A DNA stretch of 57,294 nucleotides from a virus. The stretch is taken from IMG/VR virus record IMGVR_UViG_3300017748_000009, positions 1 through 57,294 of that record. One strand, given 5' to 3'. Shown here piece by piece: positions 5,236-11,344 of this stretch (position 1 is its first letter; each line of letters starts with the position of its first letter). Made by a program: the position numbers and the translations under genes. The notes under the pieces are model-generated. The model saw only the letters and a list, made by a program, of their open reading frames with translations. It did not search any database and was not told the DNA's origin.

Positions 5236-5436
5236 ATGCATTTTAAAATAAAACCCTCAATGATGGGATACGATGTAAAGGATGGTAGGTTAATAAATAA
5301 CGCACCGCCTTTAACTACAGGTATTGACAGAGCAGTAATGTTAAAGAACTCTTTAAAGAGAGCAAAGAAAGTTCAGATGATAGCTGAAGGAAATGAATTA
5401 GCAAATGCTAACATAAACTTATTTAAGAAACTATAA
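5236..5436 (+). CDS. Small hypothetical protein (66 aa), monocistronic
   Basis: Basic protein (MHFKIKPSMMGYDVKDG...) with a helical, Lys/Asn-rich C-terminal half (LKNSLKRAKKVQMIAEGNEL). No known motif or membrane segment. It has its own promoter box at 5207-5214 and its own intrinsic terminator at 5500-5530, so it is expressed alone, next to the divergent control region. Such isolated small genes beside a control region often encode regulators or host-takeover proteins, but nothing in the sequence identifies one here. Confidence 0.7.
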   Translation: MHFKIKPSMMGYDVKDGRLINNAPPLTTGIDRAVMLKNSLKRAKKVQMIAEGNELANANINLFKKL

Positions 5437-5499
5437 TTATAGTAGTTTGTTTGTAATGGAGTAAGTTGTTTTTAGTAGTGTTTTAACAACTTAATAATT

Positions 5500-5531
5500 A
5501 AGGGACCCTCCTCATAAGGTCCCTTTTCCTT
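5500..5531 (+). terminator. Intrinsic terminator after the 66-aa gene
   Basis: AAGGGACC (5500-5507) pairs with GGTCCCTT (5518-5525) around a 10-base loop, followed by the pyrimidine run TTCCTTTT. It ends the transcript of 5236-5436. Between the gene and the hairpin lies an imperfect inverted repeat, GTTGTT...AACAAC (5465-5490), that holds GTAGTGTTTT. On the other strand this is the leader motif found before several minus-strand genes. Confidence 0.8.
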
Positions 5532-5729
5532 TTATATAATGTTAAGTTTTATATAGTCTGTGTTGACTTTATGTTGACTTTGTGTTAACTTTAAAATACC
5601 TAACTAACTGATAATCAATTTAATAACTATAATTATGTTGAGTTGACGACTTAAGAGGGGTCATAGACGGAAAAAAAATAATTACGATAAAGAAAAGAGA
5701 GAGAGAGTATAGCGAAAGAAATTTAACAC

Positions 5730-5758
5730 TTGACACTTAATATAATTTAGTATATTTG
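5730..5758 (+). promoter_or_regulatory. Promoter of the groEL unit
   Basis: TTG (5730-5732), 18 bases, TATATTTG (5751-5758), 22 bases before the ATG of groEL. It fits the Bacteroidota promoter pattern. The stretch from 5532 to 5729 holds no gene that I can support. Confidence 0.68.
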
Positions 5759-5780
5759 CTTTAAATTAAATCTAATACAT

Positions 5781-7400
5781 ATGAATCCAAAAGAACTGCA
5801 CTTTGATAGTGTCGGGCGAAAGAAGCTACTTAGTGGAATAACCCAAATAGCTAAAGCTGTTAAATCTACATTAGGACCCCAAGGGAACACAGTCTTAATA
5901 GAATCACAAGAACACATAGGAGGAATTACTGTGACGAAAGATGGAGTTACAGTAGCTAAATCAATTAATCTATTAGACCCTGTAGAAAACCTAGCGGTTA
6001 GAATAATGAAGGAAGCAGCAGATAAGACTGCAACCTCAGCCGGTGATGGAACAACTACAGCCATTGTATTAACTGAAAGTTTAGTATCTAAAGGTTTAGA
6101 GCTTATAGATGAAAAAGTTAATAGAACAGAAGTATTAAAGTTATTACAAGCTGAGTCTAATACTATTGTTGGTAAATTAAAAAAGAAATCAAAAAAAATA
6201 TCCGGTAAAAAACTAAAAGACGTTGCTGTTATTTCAGCAAACAATGATGAGTTTATTGGAGACTTAATATCTAAAGTATATAATAGCGTTGGTAAAGATG
6301 GTATTGTTACAGTTGAAAAGTCAAATAATCATGAGACATATTTTGAAACGACTAAAGGTATTAAAATTGACAGGGGATATAGTTCTCCACTATTTATTAA
6401 TGACCATAAACACGATGAGTGTATATATGAAAATATAAAAGTTTTAGTAGCTGATGCCGAGATAAGTAATATACTTCAAATAGAAAATGTATTAAAACAA
6501 GTAATTAATAATAAAGACAAGTTACTTATTATTGCTCCTTGCTCTGCAGGATTTACAAACACCATGGCAGCAAATGTAATGAAGAACGGATTAAAGTTAG
6601 TTAGTATACAACCACCCGACTTTGGATACAGACAACACGAGCTTATGAATGACATAGCTCTTGCTGTTGGCGCAACATACTTTAGCGAAAAGACAGGTGA
6701 CGATTTAAGTCTCATCGGTTATGACGATTTGGGTCATTGTTCCAAGGTGATAGTTGGGCGTGATTCAACAGTCGTCATAAAAGATGAGCAAGAAAACAGC
6801 GACTTAATAAAAGAAAGAGTTAAGGAATTATGGGGTGCCCATGATATAAGTAAAAGAAAACAAGACAAATCTTTTATTGAGAAACGTATTGCATCACTTA
6901 CAGGTGGTATTGGTGTTATGTATGTTGGTGGAAACACAGACTTAGAGCAAAAAGAATTATACGATAGGGTTGATGATGCTGTATGTGCAGTAAAGTCTGC
7001 GCTAGAAGAAGGAATACTACCCGGTGGTGGAGTGAGCTTATATAGAGAAGGACTATATTATGAAAACATAAATCCCTTTATTGGTGTTGATGAGCCTAAA
7101 GAATCACACGATTATCACACAAAAAAAATTGCTTACGCAATTTTAAGCTATGCCCTTAAGTCTCCGCTACTACAAATACTTTCTAATGCAGGTATGGATA
7201 ATGATATGTATTCAATTACAGACAATCCTGACGATGGGTATGATGTAAAGAATGAGAAGTGGGGTAATATGATGTCAATGGGAATTATAGACCCAATGAA
7301 AGTTACAAGGTCTGCTTTACAAAATGCAATAAGTGTAGCGATTACATTACTATCTACAAATGCAATAGTAACCATGATAAGAAAAAAGAATGAATCATGA
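5781..7400 (+). CDS. groEL: Chaperonin GroEL (phage-encoded)
   Basis: 539 aa, full chaperonin length. The equatorial ATP-binding motif GDGTTT is at 88-93, preceded by TKDGVTVAK (52-60). The ATPase aspartate in the DDAV...EEGILPGGG segment near 398-416 is present. The N-terminus (GRKKLLSGITQIAKAVKSTLGP) is typical. The apical domain is divergent and the Gly/Met-rich C-terminal tail of bacterial GroEL is absent; the protein ends MIRKKNES. GroEL folds proteins in an ATP-driven double ring with GroES, and phage copies are thought to fold virion proteins. It has its own promoter and is followed by an ATGA-overlapping membrane protein and a GroES gene, so the pair is probably co-expressed. Confidence 0.97.
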   Translation: MNPKELHFDSVGRKKLLSGITQIAKAVKSTLGPQGNTVLIESQEHIGGITVTKDGVTVAKSINLLDPVENLAVRIMKEAADKTATSAGDGTTTAIVLTESLVSKGLELIDEKVNRTEVLKLLQAESNTIVGKLKKKSKKISGKKLKDVAVISANNDEFIGDLISKVYNSVGKDGIVTVEKSNNHETYFETTKGIKIDRGYSSPLFINDHKHDECIYENIKVLVADAEISNILQIENVLKQVINNKDKLLIIAPCSAGFTNTMAANVMKNGLKLVSIQPPDFGYRQHELMNDIALAVGATYFSEKTGDDLSLIGYDDLGHCSKVIVGRDSTVVIKDEQENSDLIKERVKELWGAHDISKRKQDKSFIEKRIASLTGGIGVMYVGGNTDLEQKELYDRVDDAVCAVKSALEEGILPGGGVSLYREGLYYENINPFIGVDEPKESHDYHTKKIAYAILSYALKSPLLQILSNAGMDNDMYSITDNPDDGYDVKNEKWGNMMSMGIIDPMKVTRSALQNAISVAITLLSTNAIVTMIRKKNES

Positions 7401-7558
7401 GAAAATTAGCTTTAATAGGAGGACTTAGTTTAATGACTGCCGGAAGTAGTTACATGATTTGGCATCCTCATGCACCTCAATTTGATTTAAACCCAAATAC
7501 TTTAGCGATAGCCACAGGAGGATTTTTTGTAGCAGTAGGAATTACTTATAAATTTTAA
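7397..7558 (+). CDS. Small membrane protein between groEL and groES (53 aa)
   Basis: The ATG overlaps the groEL stop (ATGA) and its TAA is followed directly by the next ATG, so it is tightly coupled on both sides. Two hydrophobic segments, about 4-20 (LALIGGLSLMTAGSSYM) and 36-51 (TLAIATGGFFVAVGITY), are separated by a polar loop with HPHAPQFDLNPN. It looks like a two-helix membrane protein. Function unknown. Location between chaperonin subunits is unusual and may only reflect operon packing. Confidence 0.72.
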   Translation: MRKLALIGGLSLMTAGSSYMIWHPHAPQFDLNPNTLAIATGGFFVAVGITYKF

Positions 7559-7870
7559 ATGATAAAAAAAGAATGGCAATGGATGTCAGACTTTATAATT
7601 AAAAAAAAAATAATGAAGCCAATAGCTAGATATATTTTAATTGAGCCAATAGAAGAAGAGATAAAAACTGAATCAGGTATTTTATTAAGTGGTGATGAAG
7701 CTCATAAAAGAAGATACCAAAAAGGTAAGGTACACTCTATAGGTCATCATGTTGAATCAATTAATGCTGATGATATAATTTATTATGACCACCGAAGTGC
7801 TCACACCTTACTGATGGAAGGAAGTAAAATTACAGTCATTCAAGAGAAGGACGTAGTAATTGTTTTATAA
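7559..7870 (+). CDS. groES: Co-chaperonin GroES-like
   Basis: The core begins at residue 19 (MKPIARYILIEPIEEE), the usual first strand of GroES. Then come a mobile-loop sequence (KTESGILLSGDEAHKRRYQKGKV) with the hydrophobic GILL tripeptide that contacts GroEL, and the second half of the barrel (SINADDIIYYDHRSA...). The frame starts at 7559, directly after the previous stop. An internal ATG at 7613 would give a standard-length 85-aa GroES, and I think either start is possible. It forms a seven-fold lid on GroEL. The 3' end overlaps the convergent gene at 7836 by 35 bases. Confidence 0.88.
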   Translation: MIKKEWQWMSDFIIKKKIMKPIARYILIEPIEEEIKTESGILLSGDEAHKRRYQKGKVHSIGHHVESINADDIIYYDHRSAHTLLMEGSKITVIQEKDVVIVL

Positions 7871-8228
7871 AGTTCCTGTATAATTTATCTGTATATTTTT
7901 TATCTGAAAAAATAGTAGTGGGAATATCTTCTCCATTTAGTTTTTTATAAACAGAACTAATAACCCTTTTAGATTTAAATGAGAGTTGGTATATAGCCCT
8001 GTGCTTTCCTACTCTTTTTCTATAGACCTCTATCCAACCATTTCTTTTTAGATTTTCAAATCTGTCTTTATCCCAACTTAAGAGTTCATTAAATTCTTTA
8101 AAGTTTTCTTTAGAAAACCTACCTTCAGATTTTAAAAATAAAATCATTTCTAAATCTGAGGTTGTAAGATTATATTTTGTTTTTATAAAGTAACGAACTA
8201 CTCTCCAATATTTTAGATAGTCTTCCAT
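7836..8228 (-). CDS. Winged-helix (MarR-like) transcriptional regulator
   Basis: 130 aa, the only minus-strand gene inside the plus-strand block. The fold reads as helices, then TTSDLEMILFLKSEGRFS (about 22-40), a recognition-helix region (LSWDKDRFENLKRNGWIE), and a wing (RKRVGKHRAIYQLS). This is the MarR-like order. It has no ligand or metal motif. The frame is open to a TTG at 8261, but that TTG is part of its promoter -7 box; the ATG at 8228 (MEDYLKYWRVVRYF) is chosen. The promoter faces that of the plus-strand small-gene train across a palindrome, so self-control and control of the train are plausible. Confidence 0.82.
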   Translation of the reverse strand: MEDYLKYWRVVRYFIKTKYNLTTSDLEMILFLKSEGRFSKENFKEFNELLSWDKDRFENLKRNGWIEVYRKRVGKHRAIYQLSFKSKRVISSVYKKLNGEDIPTTIFSDKKYTDKLYRNFIKQLLRPSLE

Positions 8229-8248
8229 ATGCTTAAAATAAATTTTAT

Positions 8249-8288
8249 TAAATTTGTACAAAGATAAGTTATTATGCCTGACGACAAA
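8249..8288. promoter_or_regulatory. Face-to-face promoters around a TTTGTACAAA palindrome
   Basis: Plus strand: TAAATTTG (8249-8256). Minus strand: TATCTTTG (8266-8259), with TTTG (8288-8285) 18 bases further out. The two -7 boxes share the perfect palindrome TTTGTACAAA (8253-8262), an evident site for a dimeric regulator such as the winged-helix protein encoded next to it. The minus-strand promoter is the better supported. Confidence 0.62.
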
Positions 8289-8510
8289 AAGACTGAAGAA
8301 AGTAAACCAACTAATTTACAAAAACAATTAAATACGATTGATGAGCTAAAAGATTTGGCGATTAAAAACCTGACCGCAAAAACTTTATTATCAGGCGACT
8401 CAAATAATTCTTATAAAAGACCACCTAGCAAATTAAGAAAGGTAATAGGTCTTAAAGGTCTTAAAGGTTTTAAAGGATTTAAAAGTTCTAAAAAAAGACA
8501 AGAAGCGTAA
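8274..8510 (+). CDS. Small basic protein with LKG/FKG repeats (78 aa)
   Basis: The first half is acidic and helical (PDDKKTEESKPTNLQKQL). The C-terminus is strongly basic, with tandem triplets LKGLKGFKGFK followed by SSKKRQEA. The tail could bind nucleic acid or membranes. No known family. Its TAA overlaps the next ATG as TAATG. It is first in a train of tiny genes that continues to 11338 with almost no gaps. Confidence 0.72.
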   Translation: MPDDKKTEESKPTNLQKQLNTIDELKDLAIKNLTAKTLLSGDSNNSYKRPPSKLRKVIGLKGLKGFKGFKSSKKRQEA

Positions 8511-8671
8511 TGGCAAAAGGAAGAGCAAAAAAAAAAGGTAATAAAATTTGTCCGGCAGGAATATCTTGGGCTAAAAGAACATTTGACAGATACCCATCTG
8601 CTTATGCTAATATGGCAGCAAGTAAATATTGTAAAGACCCTAATTACGCTAAAGGTTCTAAAAAGAAATAA
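8510..8671 (+). CDS. Small conserved-type basic protein (53 aa)
   Basis: MAKGRAKKKGNKICPAGISW... with a basic N-terminus, one Cys at 14 and one at 41, and a compact aromatic core (AKRTFDRYPSAYANMAASKYC). From memory, short proteins with this C-P-A-G-I-x-W-A-x-R-T-F-x-x-Y-P-S-A-Y-A pattern are common in marine tailed-phage genomes, without a known function. The two cysteines could bind metal or form a bridge. It is coupled to the previous gene by TAATG. Confidence 0.75.
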   Translation: MAKGRAKKKGNKICPAGISWAKRTFDRYPSAYANMAASKYCKDPNYAKGSKKK

Positions 8672-8677
8672 ATAACT

Positions 8678-8797
8678 ATGGATGCAAAAAAATTAAAAGT
8701 AATAGCTAGTGAACTCAGGAAAGCATCTGCTATGCACAAAGGTCAAGCTGCTAAGATTGATAGAATGATAAAGTCTATGAGTAAGAAAAAGAAATGA
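8678..8797 (+). CDS. Tiny basic helical protein (39 aa)
   Basis: MDAKKLKVIASELRKASAMH... ends IKSMSKKKK. The whole chain can form one amphipathic helix with a Lys-rich tail. From memory, very short proteins of this type accompany the neighbouring gene families in marine phages. It starts 7 bases after the previous stop, and its stop overlaps the next ATG (ATGA). No function known. Confidence 0.62.
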   Translation: MDAKKLKVIASELRKASAMHKGQAAKIDRMIKSMSKKKK

Positions 8798-8931
8798 TAG
8801 GAGTTCAAGGTGGAGATTATTATTCTCCAATGAAATATGAAGATAGAAGAATTTTAGAATTAAAACTTAAAAGTGTTTTATCGCCTATTGAAAAATTAGA
8901 ATTGCAAAAATTACAACAGAGTTATGAGTAA
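8794..8931 (+). CDS. Tiny hypothetical protein (45 aa)
   Basis: MIGVQGGDYYSPMKYEDRR... followed by a Leu/Lys-rich helix (LELKLKSVLSPIEKLELQKL). Its ATG overlaps the upstream stop (ATGA). Its last codons contain the 25-base repeat (8907-8931) that also precedes the gene at 9323, and the next gene's ATG at 8924 is inside it. Function unknown. Confidence 0.58.
   Translation: MIGVQGGDYYSPMKYEDRRILELKLKSVLSPIEKLELQKLQQSYE
8907..8931 (+). repeat. 25-bp direct repeat, copy 1
   Basis: The same 25 bases, ending in TTATGAGTAA, recur at 9306-9330. Both copies carry the leader and the first codons (ATG AGT AA.) of a small MSKL-type gene, which points to a local duplication of start region plus gene. 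Confidence 0.85.
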
Positions 8932-9307
8932 ATTAAGTGCGGGAAGTAAGCATAGAAAATCAAAACCAAAAGCTGTAGCTACTAATGTTAATATATCTAA
9001 TGTTGCTAAGCTCGAGCTTAGTAATAAAAATGAAAAGAGTAAAAGTAAGTTCAAACAAACAACTTATGTCACTTCTGATAATTCAGCAGCAAAGCTAAAG
9101 TTGAAGAACAAAAGTGGAGTTGGTCTTACAGGTAAAAGAGAAGTAAGTAAAAATGTTTACAAGGGTGCCATTAAAGATGATGATGGCTCTTACAAGTTGC
9201 TTAAAAACAGAAGCGTCAAAGGTAGAAATAAAAGCAAAAATAAAAATATCTCCAAGAAGCGTTACGAAAGAATCAAAAAGAGAATAAATAGAAAAGTGAA
9301 TAAGTAA
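8924..9307 (+). CDS. Lys-rich protein (127 aa), paralogue of the gene at 9323
   Basis: MSKLSAGSKHRKSKPKAVA... is very rich in Lys, Ser and Asn with a strongly basic C-terminus (SKKRYERIKKRINRKVNK). It probably binds nucleic acid or fills a structural role. The first ten residues match MSKLKKGSKH of the 43-aa protein encoded after it, and both genes start in copies of the same 25-bp repeat. The middle has tandem-like KLKLKNKSG and KLELSNKNEKSK motifs. It overlaps the preceding gene by 8 bases. No known family. Confidence 0.75.
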   Translation: MSKLSAGSKHRKSKPKAVATNVNISNVAKLELSNKNEKSKSKFKQTTYVTSDNSAAKLKLKNKSGVGLTGKREVSKNVYKGAIKDDDGSYKLLKNRSVKGRNKSKNKNISKKRYERIKKRINRKVNK

Positions 9308-9330
9308 AATTACAACAGAGTTATGAGTAA
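9306..9330 (+). repeat. 25-bp direct repeat, copy 2
   Basis: Identical to 8907-8931. It begins in the stop codon of the 127-aa gene and contains the ATG (9323) of the 43-aa gene. Confidence 0.85.
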
Positions 9331-9454
9331 GCTAAAAAAAGGTAGTAAGCACAGAATGAAAAAAAAATTAACCAAAGGACAAAAGTATATTGCAAACCAA
9401 GCTGCTCCCTTTGATGAGATAGATAAAAATGATTTTAAAAAGTTAAACCAATAA
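9323..9454 (+). CDS. Tiny basic protein (43 aa), shortened paralogue
   Basis: MSKLKKGSKHRMKKKLTKGQ... shares its first residues and its start-region DNA with the 127-aa gene upstream. The C-terminal half is acidic and different (AAPFDEIDKNDFKKLNQ). It is probably the product of local duplication followed by divergence or fusion. No known function. Confidence 0.65.
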   Translation: MSKLKKGSKHRMKKKLTKGQKYIANQAAPFDEIDKNDFKKLNQ

Positions 9455-9465
9455 ATTATAAAATT

Positions 9466-9627
9466 ATGCCAACAGTTAAATATAAGTGCGAAGATTCAGG
9501 AACAATGAAAACTAGAGTATTTCCTTATAATGCGGTGGGGAAAGCTCAAGCTACTGAATTTGCTAAAGTAATGGATGGCTCTATTAAGTACAACCCTAAT
9601 ATGTATTCTCCTAAAAAGGGATACTAA
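9466..9627 (+). CDS. Small hypothetical protein (53 aa)
   Basis: MPTVKYKCEDSGTMKTRVFP... opens with two short beta strands, followed by a helix (AVGKAQATEFAKVMDG) and a tyrosine-rich end (YNPNMYSPKKGY). Single Cys at 8. From memory, short proteins beginning M-P-x-V-K-Y-K-C occur in marine phage genomes. The TAA overlaps the next ATG (TAATG). Function unknown. Confidence 0.68.
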   Translation: MPTVKYKCEDSGTMKTRVFPYNAVGKAQATEFAKVMDGSIKYNPNMYSPKKGY

Positions 9628-9866
9628 TGGGTGAGTTAAAAAAATGGAGAGACCAAAAATGGGTTCGTATTGGAACTGATGGTTCTATTCTTGGTGCCTG
9701 TGGCACAAGTAAGGATAAAAAGAACCCTGATAGATGTTTGCCTATTTCCAAAGCTAAATCAATGTCTAAGGCAGAAAGAGCAGCAACAGCTAAAAAGAAA
9801 AAAAAGTACGGAAGAAAAAAACAATTTGTTAGCAATACCAAGGCTGCTAGGGTTACAAATACTTAA
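9627..9866 (+). CDS. Conserved viral small protein with CGTS..NPDRCLP motif (79 aa)
   Basis: MGELKKWRDQKWVRIGTDGS... contains ILGACGTSK (about 21-29) and NPDRCLP (35-41), then an alanine/lysine-rich helix (KAERAATAKKKKKYGRKK) and FVSNTKAARV. From memory, this layout (W..W.RI...G.I.G.CG...NP.RCLP...KAERAA.AKKK) defines a domain of unknown function found in phages and large eukaryotic viruses. The two Cys may bind metal. It is coupled by TAATG at both ends. Confidence 0.82.
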   Translation: MGELKKWRDQKWVRIGTDGSILGACGTSKDKKNPDRCLPISKAKSMSKAERAATAKKKKKYGRKKQFVSNTKAARVTNT

Positions 9867-10147
9867 TGGAGGATGGATTTTTAATAGCATTATTATCGGC
9901 TTTTGGTATAAAAGAAATATGGTCAATCATTAAAAAAAAAATGGACCAAAGTGAAAGAGAGTCTGATAAACTAGATAATCTTTCATTAAAAATAATTGAA
10001 GAGCTAAAAGATAAAATAGATAGCTTAGAAATAAAAATAGAAGAGTTGATTAAAGAGAACACCGACTTAAAAATTAAAGTAGCTAAGATGGAGGAAAGAT
10101 TAATCAAAAGTGCAGCTCATAGTAAGAAAAGAAAATTTGACAGATAA
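9866..10147 (+). CDS. Membrane-anchored coiled-coil protein (93 aa)
   Basis: A short hydrophobic N-terminus (GFLIALLSAFGIKEIWSII, about 4-22), then a long charged coiled coil (residues 25-83, heptads of Leu/Ile with Lys/Glu) and a basic end (SKKRKFDR). This is the shape of small phage proteins that sit at the inner membrane, such as spanin- or holin-associated proteins, but no family is recognisable. Its stop is overlapped by the next small frame. Confidence 0.75.
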   Translation: MEDGFLIALLSAFGIKEIWSIIKKKMDQSERESDKLDNLSLKIIEELKDKIDSLEIKIEELIKENTDLKIKVAKMEERLIKSAAHSKKRKFDR

Positions 10148-10277
10148 AAAACATATAGAAGATTGGAAAGTAGACCAATACAATAGAAACAGGAATCACA
10201 AAGATTGGGTAACTGACTATAATGAGTTTTTATATGTTATGGATATTATAAGTAAAAGATATGGCAGAGAAATCTAA
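10110..10277 (+). CDS. Small hypothetical protein with non-ATG start (46-55 aa)
   Basis: A frame without ATG bridges the gap between 10147 and 10261. It could start at GTG 10110 or TTG 10137 and stops at 10277. The product (LTDKKHIEDWKVDQYNRNRN...) has three Trp/Tyr-rich patches and a sensible mix of residues (DWVTDYNEFLYVMDIISKRY), unlike random out-of-frame translation. It overlaps both neighbours, as is common in this gene train. Function unknown. Confidence 0.5.
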   Translation: MQLIVRKENLTDKKHIEDWKVDQYNRNRNHKDWVTDYNEFLYVMDIISKRYGREI

Positions 10278-10551
10278 AATGAAATGCAATGTTGTGGTTA
10301 AAAGCGATAGAGCAGGGAAAAAAAAGATGGTTAAAGCTTGTGAGGGTGGGAAAGAAAAACTCATCCATTTTGGAGCTACAGGATATGGACATAATTATTC
10401 AAGAGCTGCTAGGTCTTCATTTAGAGCAAGACACAAATGTAACACAGCAAAATCAAAGTTAACTGCAAGGTATTGGTCATGTAAAAAGTTATGGGCAGGT
10501 AAAGGTGGAAGTACAAAATCATCGCCAAAAAATAGACAAGGAAAATATTAG
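10261..10551 (+). CDS. Conserved phage protein, Cys/Lys-rich (96 aa)
   Basis: MAEKSKMKCNVVVKSDRAGK... then KKKMVKACEGGKEKLIHFGA, GYGHNYSRAARSSFRARHKC and KLTARYWSCKKLWAGKGG. It has four cysteines (9, 27, 60, 74), His and many basic residues, so a small zinc-bound nucleic-acid-binding fold is possible. From memory, proteins with the string I-H-F-G-A-x-G-Y-G-H-N-Y-S are frequent in aquatic viruses and have no assigned role. The stop is directly followed by a promoter-like TATATTTG. Confidence 0.82.
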   Translation: MAEKSKMKCNVVVKSDRAGKKKMVKACEGGKEKLIHFGATGYGHNYSRAARSSFRARHKCNTAKSKLTARYWSCKKLWAGKGGSTKSSPKNRQGKY

Positions 10552-10559
10552 TATATTTG
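10552..10559 (+). promoter_or_regulatory. Promoter -7 box
   Basis: TATATTTG followed by TAAAATAAAG, 29 bases before the ATG at 10588. It is the same box as at groEL. No clear upstream TTG, so weaker support. Confidence 0.5.
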
Positions 10560-10587
10560 TAAAATAAAGTAATTTAAAATTTTAGTT

Positions 10588-10797
10588 ATGAAACAAGGAT
10601 ATAACGCAAGACTTGATGAATCTTTAGGTTCTAAGAACGGAAAAAAGTCACAGTCTTTAAAAGCCCGAAGAGATGAATCTAAGGCAATGTCAAAAAAAGA
10701 TTATGGACACGCTTATGGTGGTGACCATTCTATGGGTTATGAAGTACATTACCCAAAAGGTGTTAAAGCTCATTTGACAAGTATTATAAAAAAATAA
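10588..10797 (+). CDS. Small conserved-type phage protein (69 aa)
   Basis: MKQGYNARLDESLGSKNGKK... followed by SLKARRDESKAMSKKDYGHA and a Gly/His/Tyr segment (YGGDHSMGYEVHYPKG). Strongly charged, helical N-terminal half. From memory, proteins starting M-K-x-G-Y-x-x-R-L-D-E-S-L-G occur widely in marine phage contigs, often beside the other tiny genes found here. No function is known. Confidence 0.76.
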   Translation: MKQGYNARLDESLGSKNGKKSQSLKARRDESKAMSKKDYGHAYGGDHSMGYEVHYPKGVKAHLTSIIKK

Positions 10798-10799
10798 CA

Positions 10800-10994
10800 A
10801 TGGCTGATAAAAAGGCACTTGGTGAAATGATTAGTAAAGGTAATCAAGGTAAGTTTACAGCTTGGGCTAAAAAAAATATGCCCGGGAAATCTGTATGCTC
10901 TGCTGCATCTACCGTTATGAAAAATAAAAGCAAGTACAAAACACCTATTGTTAAGATGGCTAACTTTGCCAAAAACTTTGGTTGTAGTAAATAA
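10800..10994 (+). CDS. Small basic protein (64 aa)
   Basis: MADKKALGEMISKGNQGKFT... then AWAKKNMPGKSVCSAASTVM and KMANFAKNFGCSK. Two Cys (33, 62), mostly helical, net positive. It begins 2 bases after the previous stop. Unknown function, clearly part of the same tiny-gene unit. Confidence 0.7.
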   Translation: MADKKALGEMISKGNQGKFTAWAKKNMPGKSVCSAASTVMKNKSKYKTPIVKMANFAKNFGCSK

Positions 10995-10999
10995 AGGTT

Positions 11000-11140
11000 A
11001 TGGGAAAATTATTAATATGGTTAGGAACTAAAATTTCACTTTTGTGGAATAAAATATTATGTACTTGGAACTCAATATTAGTTAAGGCTACAGTTAAAGT
11101 AAATGATTGCCCTAACAAACTTTGTCAATGCAAAGATTAA
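11000..11140 (+). CDS. Tiny hydrophobic protein with C-terminal CxC (46 aa)
   Basis: MGKLLIWLGTKISLLWNKIL... with an amphipathic or membrane-associated Trp/Leu-rich first 30 residues, then VNDCPNKLCQCKD at the end. The Cys-rich tail could be lipid- or metal-bound. It may sit on the membrane. Function unknown. Confidence 0.65.
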   Translation: MGKLLIWLGTKISLLWNKILCTWNSILVKATVKVNDCPNKLCQCKD

Positions 11141-11143
11141 TTT

Positions 11144-11338
11144 ATGCTTTTAAACGCTAAATATAGAAAACCATCTTCATCTCCTTCAATTGGACTTGGG
11201 GATTCTGTAGAAAAATTTACAAAGGCTACAGGAATAAAAAAAATAGTAAATAAAATAAGTGAATCTACAGGAAAACCATGTGGATGTGGAGAAAGAAAGG
11301 ATACATTAAACAGGATTTTTCCTTACAAAAAAAAATAA
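11144..11338 (+). CDS. Small hypothetical protein with CGCGE motif (64 aa)
   Basis: MLLNAKYRKPSSSPSIGLGD..., helix (SVEKFTKATGIKKIVNKISE), then GKPCGCGERKDTLNRIFPYK. From memory, the CGC(G/R)ER element with a preceding T/S-G-x-K-P resembles short proteins of uncertain role seen in many Bacteroidota phages. It starts 3 bases after the previous stop. Confidence 0.7.
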   Translation: MLLNAKYRKPSSSPSIGLGDSVEKFTKATGIKKIVNKISESTGKPCGCGERKDTLNRIFPYKKK

Positions 11339-11344
11339 AAAATT

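Noticed and set aside
5747-7375. Long reverse-strand frames opposite groEL
   Set aside because: They are antisense shadows of a well-supported chaperonin gene, with no leader and Ser/Phe-rich composition.
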